Of a DNA stretch of 16,769 bases, positions 12,897 through 16,769 are shown in pieces (positions within the stretch are counted from its first letter, which is position 1; each line of letters starts with the position of its first letter). A model generated the notes under the pieces. It was not told the DNA's origin. It saw nothing but the letters and a program-made list of their open reading frames with translations, and did not search any database. Source of the DNA: JBGPIT01 sp041485125 (GTDB lineage Bacteria > Desulfobacterota > Binatia > UTPRO1). Both the position numbers and the translations under genes were made by a program. The DNA lies in the NCBI GenBank assembly GCA_041485125.1, contig JBGPIT010000061.1, positions 1 through 16,769 on the forward strand, given 5' to 3'.

Positions 12897-13493
12897 ATGT
12901 CGAAGAAGCTCATCATCACCGTGTTGCTGCTCACCATCAGCGCCTGCTCCGCTGCGCGTGGCGGTGGCGGCGACGACGACAGTCCGCGTGGCAAGCGCTT
13001 TCTCGACAGCGACGAGGCGAAGGAGTCGGCGGAGTACAAGCAAGGCTGCTCGATCACGGACTACGGCAACCTCGTCGCCGCCGACGGCGTGAACTGGGCG
13101 TGGGTCGATCCCGCGACCAAGATCGGCGCGCCCGCCCCGATCGAGATCCTGCCGGTGAAGAACCGCAGCAACGTCACGGACACCGCGCTCGCCGGCAATC
13201 TCGAGGCGGATCTGAAGCAGGCATTCGAGCGGATCGGGAAGCCGGCGGGCAAGAAGGGCCTCAAGGCCGACTCGTGCATCTACTGGGTGCAGCGCGCCGA
13301 TCCGGCGCGGGCCTGGATTCCCTACGCCGGCGGCCACATGATGCAGGCCGGCATCGGCGTCGAGCTCACGATCTTCGACGCCTCAGGCCGGCCGGTCGCG
13401 AAGATCCGCCACGACGGCCGCCAGGGCATGGCGCCCTCCGAGGCCGCCGCTGAAGTCGCCGACGACATCGCGAACTACGTTCGCGACCATTGA
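12897..13493 (+). CDS. Predicted outer-membrane or periplasmic lipoprotein, unknown function
   Basis: A 198-residue protein beginning MSKKLIITVLLLTISACS: positively charged start, hydrophobic core and lipobox ISAC with Cys17 as the predicted lipidated residue. A glycine/aspartate-rich linker follows (GGGGDDD). The mature domain (about 45-198) has LEADLKQAFER, then DSCIYWVQRADPARAWIPYAGG and VGVELTIFDASGRPVAKIRHDGR-like strands (here GIGVELTIFDASGRPVAKIR), and a final helix AAAEVADDIANYVRDH. That pattern recalls DUF4410-like lipoproteins that bind envelope components, but I cannot confirm the family. Two cysteines besides Cys17 (at about 51 and 123) could form a disulfide. It has its own predicted promoter and Shine-Dalgarno and ends in a strong GC hairpin, so it seems to be a single-gene unit facing a convergent gene. 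No function is proposed. Confidence 0.82.
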   Translation: MSKKLIITVLLLTISACSAARGGGGDDDSPRGKRFLDSDEAKESAEYKQGCSITDYGNLVAADGVNWAWVDPATKIGAPAPIEILPVKNRSNVTDTALAGNLEADLKQAFERIGKPAGKKGLKADSCIYWVQRADPARAWIPYAGGHMMQAGIGVELTIFDASGRPVAKIRHDGRQGMAPSEAAAEVADDIANYVRDH

Positions 13494-13513
13494 GCGCGCG
13501 CTCGGCGCGTCAG

Positions 13514-13536
13514 GCCCCGCGGCTCGGCCGCGGGGC
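13514..13536. terminator. GC-rich hairpin between convergent genes, possible bidirectional terminator
   Basis: GCCCCGCGGC, loop TCG, GCCGCGGGGC form a perfect 10-bp stem. It lies 20 nt after the lipoprotein stop and 27 nt past the stop of the opposing gene. It lacks a T-run on either strand, so it would work as a factor-assisted or roadblock terminator at best. Confidence 0.5.
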
Positions 13537-13563
13537 GCTCGCCCTCCGCGGGCGGCCGTGGAA

Positions 13564-14220
13564 TCAATCCACGTCGGTGTCGTCGTCGTCGTCGAGGTCG
13601 GTATCGTCGTCGAGGCCCGCGGCGAGCGGATCGGCGGGTGCGATCGTGTGGTGCGGGTGCGGCTCCTCGACCGAGTTGCCGCTCGCACCCGCGTCGGCGC
13701 TCGCGCCGGCCGTCACGCTCTGGAGCTCCGAGGCCTCGTACTCGAGCTGGCGCGCGTGATTGTCGAGCTCGCTGATCTGCCGCTCGGTGTCCTCCAAGCG
13801 TTTGTGCATCTGCTCCGGCGTCTCGACCAGGGCGCGCGCGCCGCGTCTCTCCTGCCCCTCGACGCGCTCGATCTCCTCGCGGAGCACCGCCGCACGACGG
13901 CGCAATGCGGCCGCTTCCTCGCTGTCGATGTCGGCGTCGACGTCGTCGTCGAGGTGACGCTCTCTGAGCGCCGGCAGGCGCGCGTCGAGCGCATCCCAGT
14001 CGTGCTCCGTCGCGGGTGTGAGCGCGTGGTCAGCGGGCGCGCCGGTGCCTGCCGTCTCGCCGGCCGACGCGGCACCCGCGTCTACATGCTGGCCCGCCCC
14101 GAGCTGTGTCGCCGGCGTCGCATTGCCATTGGTGGGAGGCGGTCCGCTTCGCAGCTCGATGACCGCGAGGACCGCTGACGTCGCGAATGCCGCGACGATC
14201 GCATATCGTGTGAACGTCAT
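13564..14220 (-). CDS. Membrane-anchored coiled-coil protein with Asp-rich tail, unknown function
   Basis: A 218-residue protein not recognised as a known family. It has a short basic start and one hydrophobic segment (about 6-22, YAIVAAFATSAVLAVIEL) that would act as signal anchor or uncleaved signal. A low-complexity Ala/Gly/Thr linker (25-75) follows, then an acidic hinge (LDDDVDADIDSEE, 90-102). A charged helix with heptad-like spacing (about 100-168, with RRRAAVLREEIERVEGQE, MHKRLEDTERQISELDN and LEYEASEL) suggests a coiled coil. The C-terminal tail is LDDDTDLDDDDDTDVD. No catalytic motif is visible. ATG 14220 was chosen because AGGTGAG lies 10 nt upstream; the frame also allows GTG at 14235. 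A TTGACT-17-GAGCAT promoter candidate precedes it. The tail could bind Ca2+ or cationic partners, but that is speculation. Confidence 0.7.
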   Translation of the reverse strand: MTFTRYAIVAAFATSAVLAVIELRSGPPPTNGNATPATQLGAGQHVDAGAASAGETAGTGAPADHALTPATEHDWDALDARLPALRERHLDDDVDADIDSEEAAALRRRAAVLREEIERVEGQERRGARALVETPEQMHKRLEDTERQISELDNHARQLEYEASELQSVTAGASADAGASGNSVEEPHPHHTIAPADPLAAGLDDDTDLDDDDDTDVD

Positions 14221-14243
14221 GGGTAATCGACTCACCTGGCGAT

Positions 14244-14272
14244 ATGCTCAGCGCAACGGCTCCCGGAGTCAA
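14244..14272 (-). promoter_or_regulatory. Candidate promoter of the coiled-coil protein gene
   Basis: TTGACT (14272-14267) and GAGCAT (14249-14244) with a 17-nt spacer on the minus strand. The -35 is good and the -10 poor; CATATC slightly downstream would be too far. Confidence 0.33.
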
Positions 14273-14279
14273 GTCAGCA

Positions 14280-14307
14280 TCGCCTGTCGATACCGGTCGG
14301 CAGGCGA
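14280..14307. repeat. Inverted repeat upstream of the coiled-coil protein promoter
   Basis: TCGCCTG (14280-14286) and CAGGCGA (14301-14307) are perfect inverted repeats around a 14-nt centre that itself contains TCG/CGA. It lies just upstream of the -35 box of the minus-strand gene and 70 nt past the amidohydrolase stop. It could be an operator or an RNA hairpin; there is no T-run. Confidence 0.35.
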
Positions 14308-14376
14308 CGTTCTCCGCGCCGAGCGTGGCAATTTGCACCAACGCGCGTCGCAACGACGGTCGGCCGCGGTGCTCTG

Positions 14377-15498
14377 CTACACCGACCGCTGCAGCGCCGT
14401 CACGTCGATGCCGTAAAGCTCAGCGGCATTGCCGCAGAGGATGCGCTGTTTCTGGGGCGCGCTGAGATCCGCTTGGTGCTTCGCGAGCAGCTCCTGCGAC
14501 CACGGCCAGGTCGAATCGCTGTGCGGGAAATCGTTCGCCCACATCAGGCGGTGCCAGTTCATGAGGTCGGCCGTTTTGAACGCGACCCAGTCGTCCTGGA
14601 ACGTCGTGTAGACGTTCTCGCGGAAGTACTCGGAGGGCAGCCGCGAGAGCTCCTGGCCTGCCGGCAGCCAGTTACGGTGCCGCTTGTAGGCGTGATCCAT
14701 GCGGTACATGTAGTGCGGCACCCAGCCGGCGTCGGCCTCGACGCAGACGACCCTCAATGCCGGGTGGCGCTCGAAGACGCCGCCGAGGACCAGCGTCCCC
14801 ATGATGTCCTGGCAGCCGCGGATGATCGACAGGAAGCCGTTCATCTTGGGTCCGCGCGGGCGGCTGCCGTCCTCGCGCGAGGTCAGGATGTGGAAGGAGA
14901 GCGGCAGGCCGATCTCGATCGCGGCGCGGTAGAAGTCGTCGTAGACGGGTGAGTCGTAGTCCTCGACGGCCGGGTTGCCGGGCATCATCACGCCGCGCAG
15001 ACCGAGCGCCTTGATCGACTCGAGATCCGTGATGCCCTCCTCGGGAGTGCGCATCGCGGTCTGGCCGACGCCGAGGAGCCGATCGGGATGGGCCGAGCAG
15101 TACTCGGTCAGCCAGCGATTGTAGGCGTCGAAGCAGGCCTTCTTGTAGTCGAAGTCCTTGTGGTTGCAGAGCACCATGCCGACCGTCGGATAGATCACCT
15201 CGGCGGCGACGCCGTCGCGATCCTGATCGCCGAGGCGCGCCTCGGGATCCCAGCCGCCGCGGTGCAGCTCCTCGAACTTGGCGCCGGTGAGACGAATCTC
15301 CTCGGCCGGCTTGCCGGCGGCGGCGACGAGTCCCATCGGCACCGGATTCTTCATCCCGTCGACGACGAAGACGTCGCCCATCTTCTCGTGCCGCACCATC
15401 TTGGGCGCACGCCCGCGCCACTGCGGCTCGATGTAGTCGACGTAGGTGTTCGGCGGCTCGGTGATGTGCGAGTCGGCGGAGATGATGGGGAAGGTCAT
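14377..15498 (-). CDS. Amidohydrolase-2 family (ACMSD-like) metal-dependent hydrolase
   Basis: A 373-residue cytoplasmic TIM-barrel enzyme of the amidohydrolase-2 family, the kind with a D-S-H-x-x-E-P opening (SADSHITEPP, Asp9, His11, Glu14) instead of D-x-H-x-H. Further landmarks are AAEVIYPTVGM (98-108), HPDRLLGVGQTAM (137-149), GLRGVMMPGNP (167-177), LPLSFHILTS (His203), VVCVEADAGWVPHYMYRMD (250-268), and WANDFPHSDSTWPWS (320-334; Asp323, His326), ending NAAELYGI. The metal site looks complete for this subclass, which includes putative decarboxylases and hydrolases of catabolic pathways. The substrate is unknown. ATG 15498 has a GGAGGAG Shine-Dalgarno (about 8 nt away) and overlaps the TGA of the upstream amidohydrolase gene (ATGA). 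The frame stays open upstream, but that part is an out-of-frame reading of the neighbour. Confidence 0.9.
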   Translation of the reverse strand: MTFPIISADSHITEPPNTYVDYIEPQWRGRAPKMVRHEKMGDVFVVDGMKNPVPMGLVAAAGKPAEEIRLTGAKFEELHRGGWDPEARLGDQDRDGVAAEVIYPTVGMVLCNHKDFDYKKACFDAYNRWLTEYCSAHPDRLLGVGQTAMRTPEEGITDLESIKALGLRGVMMPGNPAVEDYDSPVYDDFYRAAIEIGLPLSFHILTSREDGSRPRGPKMNGFLSIIRGCQDIMGTLVLGGVFERHPALRVVCVEADAGWVPHYMYRMDHAYKRHRNWLPAGQELSRLPSEYFRENVYTTFQDDWVAFKTADLMNWHRLMWANDFPHSDSTWPWSQELLAKHQADLSAPQKQRILCGNAAELYGIDVTALQRSV

Positions 15499-16769
15499 GA
15501 TGCTGCTCCTCCGCGCAGGACGCGCCCGGGCAGACGGCCTGCGCCGTCGACCGCATCGCGGCCCTGCTCTCGAATGACGACGCCATTGACGACGACGGCG
15601 TGGACGCCGACGGCCTCCGCGACGAGACGGTCGGCGCCGGCCGGGAGATCGCGCACGCGCCGCAGCGGCGTGCAGCCGACCGTCGCCGGATCGAAGATCG
15701 TGACGTCTCCGGCGAGCCCGGCCGCGAGCCGGCCGCGGTCGCGGATGCCGAACAGGTCGGCCGGGCGCGACGTCAGCATGCGCACCGCTTGCTCGAGGCC
15801 GAGCACGCCCTTGTCGCGCACCCAGTGCGACAGCAAGTGGGTCGCGAAGGGCGCGTCGCAGAGCTGGCTCGCGTGCGCGCCGGCATCGGAGAGGCCGAGG
15901 ACGGTGGCGGGATGGTTCAGCAGCTCGGCGACGACGTCCTCGTCGGTGTTCATCACGGCCATCCGGAAGCGCGCGTCGAGATTCGAGGCGAGGGCGAGAT
16001 CGAGCACGAGGTCGACCGGGTGGACGCCGCGCTCGGCGGCGACATCGGCGACGCAACGCTCGGCGAGCGCCGGCTCCGTCGGCGCATCGGAGATCACGGT
16101 GTCGCTCCAGCGCGCCGCGATCCCGCCGCGCTCGCCGCGCTCGCGAAACGCCCGGCGGAACTCCGGGTCGGCGTAAATCCGTTTCTTGCCGGCGAGATCC
16201 GCGGCCGAGACCGGCTTGAAGAGCTGCATGCTCTCGAACGGAAACGGCGCCTTCCACTGGAACTCGAACATGAGCGGCCGGCAGGCGACCTGCGGCACGA
16301 CCTCGACACCCTCGCGCAGCAGCTGCTCGGTCTGTTGCAGGACGGCTCGATGCCCGTCCGGCCCCAGCATGCCGGCGAGGAGCGCCGTCCACGTGACCGG
16401 CCGTCGCGTCGCGCGCTGGATCGCGGCGAACTGATCGAGGAAGAGCTCGCGGCCGATCGTCGCCTGCATGATGCCGTGATCGGTATCGGCGAGGCAGCCG
16501 GCGAGCGTCGCGATCTCCTCGAGCGAGGCGGCGCGGCTCGGCACCGGCCGGCCCGCGTAGCCGACGTGCGTCGGCGACTTCGAGGTCGCGAAGCCGATCG
16601 CGCCGGCGCCGAGCGCCTCGGCGACGATCGCGCGCATCGCGGCGATCTCGTCGGCCGTCGCCTCGCGCTCGGTCGCTTCCTCGCCCATGACGTAGAGCCG
16701 GACCGGTGTGTGACCGACCAGCGCCCCGAGGTTGATGGCGCTGCCGCGCCGCTCGATGGCGTCGAGAAA
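15495..16769 (-). CDS. N-acyl-D-amino-acid deacylase-like amidohydrolase (family 3), N-terminus outside window
   Basis: The frame is open from the window edge (16769) through 424 residues to the TGA at 15495. An internal ATG at 16688 is not the likely start, since the preceding codons (AINLGALVGHTPVRLYVMGE) are conserved family sequence. Further landmarks are EATADEIAAMRAIVAEALGAGAIGFATS, RPVTWTALLA, VVPQVACRP, and the hallmark GLSDAGAHASQLCDAP with HLLSHWVRD, VRMLTSRPADLFGIRDRG and GLAGDVTIFDP. These are diagnostic of amidohydrolase-3/D-aminoacylase proteins, which remove N-acyl groups or act on related amides and lactams using zinc. The N-terminal metal-binding H-x-H lies beyond the edge, so activity cannot be judged. 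It is the first visible gene of an operon with the ACMSD-like gene, overlapping it by 4 nt. Substrate unknown. Confidence 0.9.
   Translation of the reverse strand, partial: FLDAIERRGSAINLGALVGHTPVRLYVMGEEATEREATADEIAAMRAIVAEALGAGAIGFATSKSPTHVGYAGRPVPSRAASLEEIATLAGCLADTDHGIMQATIGRELFLDQFAAIQRATRRPVTWTALLAGMLGPDGHRAVLQQTEQLLREGVEVVPQVACRPLMFEFQWKAPFPFESMQLFKPVSAADLAGKKRIYADPEFRRAFRERGERGGIAARWSDTVISDAPTEPALAERCVADVAAERGVHPVDLVLDLALASNLDARFRMAVMNTDEDVVAELLNHPATVLGLSDAGAHASQLCDAPFATHLLSHWVRDKGVLGLEQAVRMLTSRPADLFGIRDRGRLAAGLAGDVTIFDPATVGCTPLRRVRDLPAGADRLVAEAVGVHAVVVNGVVIREQGRDAVDGAGRLPGRVLRGGAAS

Noticed and set aside
15499..16392. N-terminal extension of the ACMSD-like gene to 671 residues
   Set aside because: It is the out-of-frame reading of the D-aminoacylase-like gene; a Shine-Dalgarno and conserved opening place the start at 15498.
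1..16769. CRISPR arrays, tRNA or rRNA genes, IS ends, phage or toxin-antitoxin genes
   Set aside because: Looked for by eye and none seen: no regularly spaced repeats, cloverleaf-like segments, transposase motifs or small toxin-like pairs.

Overview
The window is a very GC-rich (by eye about 70% G+C), densely packed chromosomal segment. It carries ordinary bacterial housekeeping and catabolic genes and shows no phage, IS, CRISPR, rRNA or tRNA signature. The gene content is a class I DAHP synthase, an ArgE-type deacetylase, full-length Lhr helicase, thioredoxin 2, a PQQ-type sorbosone dehydrogenase and several TIM-barrel amidohydrolases. This fits a free-living soil or sediment bacterium of a high-GC lineage such as Binatota, Myxococcota or another former 'Deltaproteobacteria' group. 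That placement is inference from gene content and composition only.

Layout. 1-1064 (minus): the 5' part of a Big_2-type lipoprotein gene preceded by an overlapping SAM methyltransferase gene. 1257-2462 (plus): argE-like M20 peptidase, divergent from the methyltransferase. 2506-3567 (minus): DAHP synthase, the entry enzyme of aromatic amino acid synthesis. It is preceded by a 190-nt leader encoding a short peptide dense in Phe, Trp and Tyr, followed by a strong intrinsic terminator placed before the structural gene. 3913-4302 (plus): a single-domain CheY-like receiver. 4364-4555 (minus): an intact Fpg/Nei zinc finger with no catalytic domain, directly behind lhr. 4561-9183 (minus): lhr. 9288-12797 (plus): secreted sorbosone/glucose dehydrogenase-like protein, trxC, an amidohydrolase with a degenerate metal site and a fumarylacetoacetate-hydrolase-family enzyme, all co-directional. 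12897-13493 (plus): a lipoprotein of unknown role with its own promoter. 13564-14220 (minus): a membrane-anchored coiled-coil protein with an Asp-rich tail. 14377-16769 (minus): a two-gene operon of an N-acyl-D-amino-acid-deacylase-like amidohydrolase (5' end outside the window) and an ACMSD-like amidohydrolase, overlapping by ATGA.

The most interesting element is the region 3600-3773 on the minus strand. It has every part of a ribosome-mediated transcription attenuator that could read all three aromatic aminoacyl-tRNAs: promoter, leader peptide with the run FTPFWYGYF, a segment able to form an antiterminator, and an 11-bp terminator stem with eight U residues, then the Shine-Dalgarno and GTG of the DAHP synthase. 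Second is the Lhr/Nei junction, where only the glycosylase's zinc finger survives, with all four cysteines intact. Several promoters (for the attenuator leader, the receiver and the methyltransferase) lie so close to the start codon that leaderless or near-leaderless mRNAs are likely. Three promoters share the -35 hexamer TTGTCG, and two of these also share the -10 TATACG.
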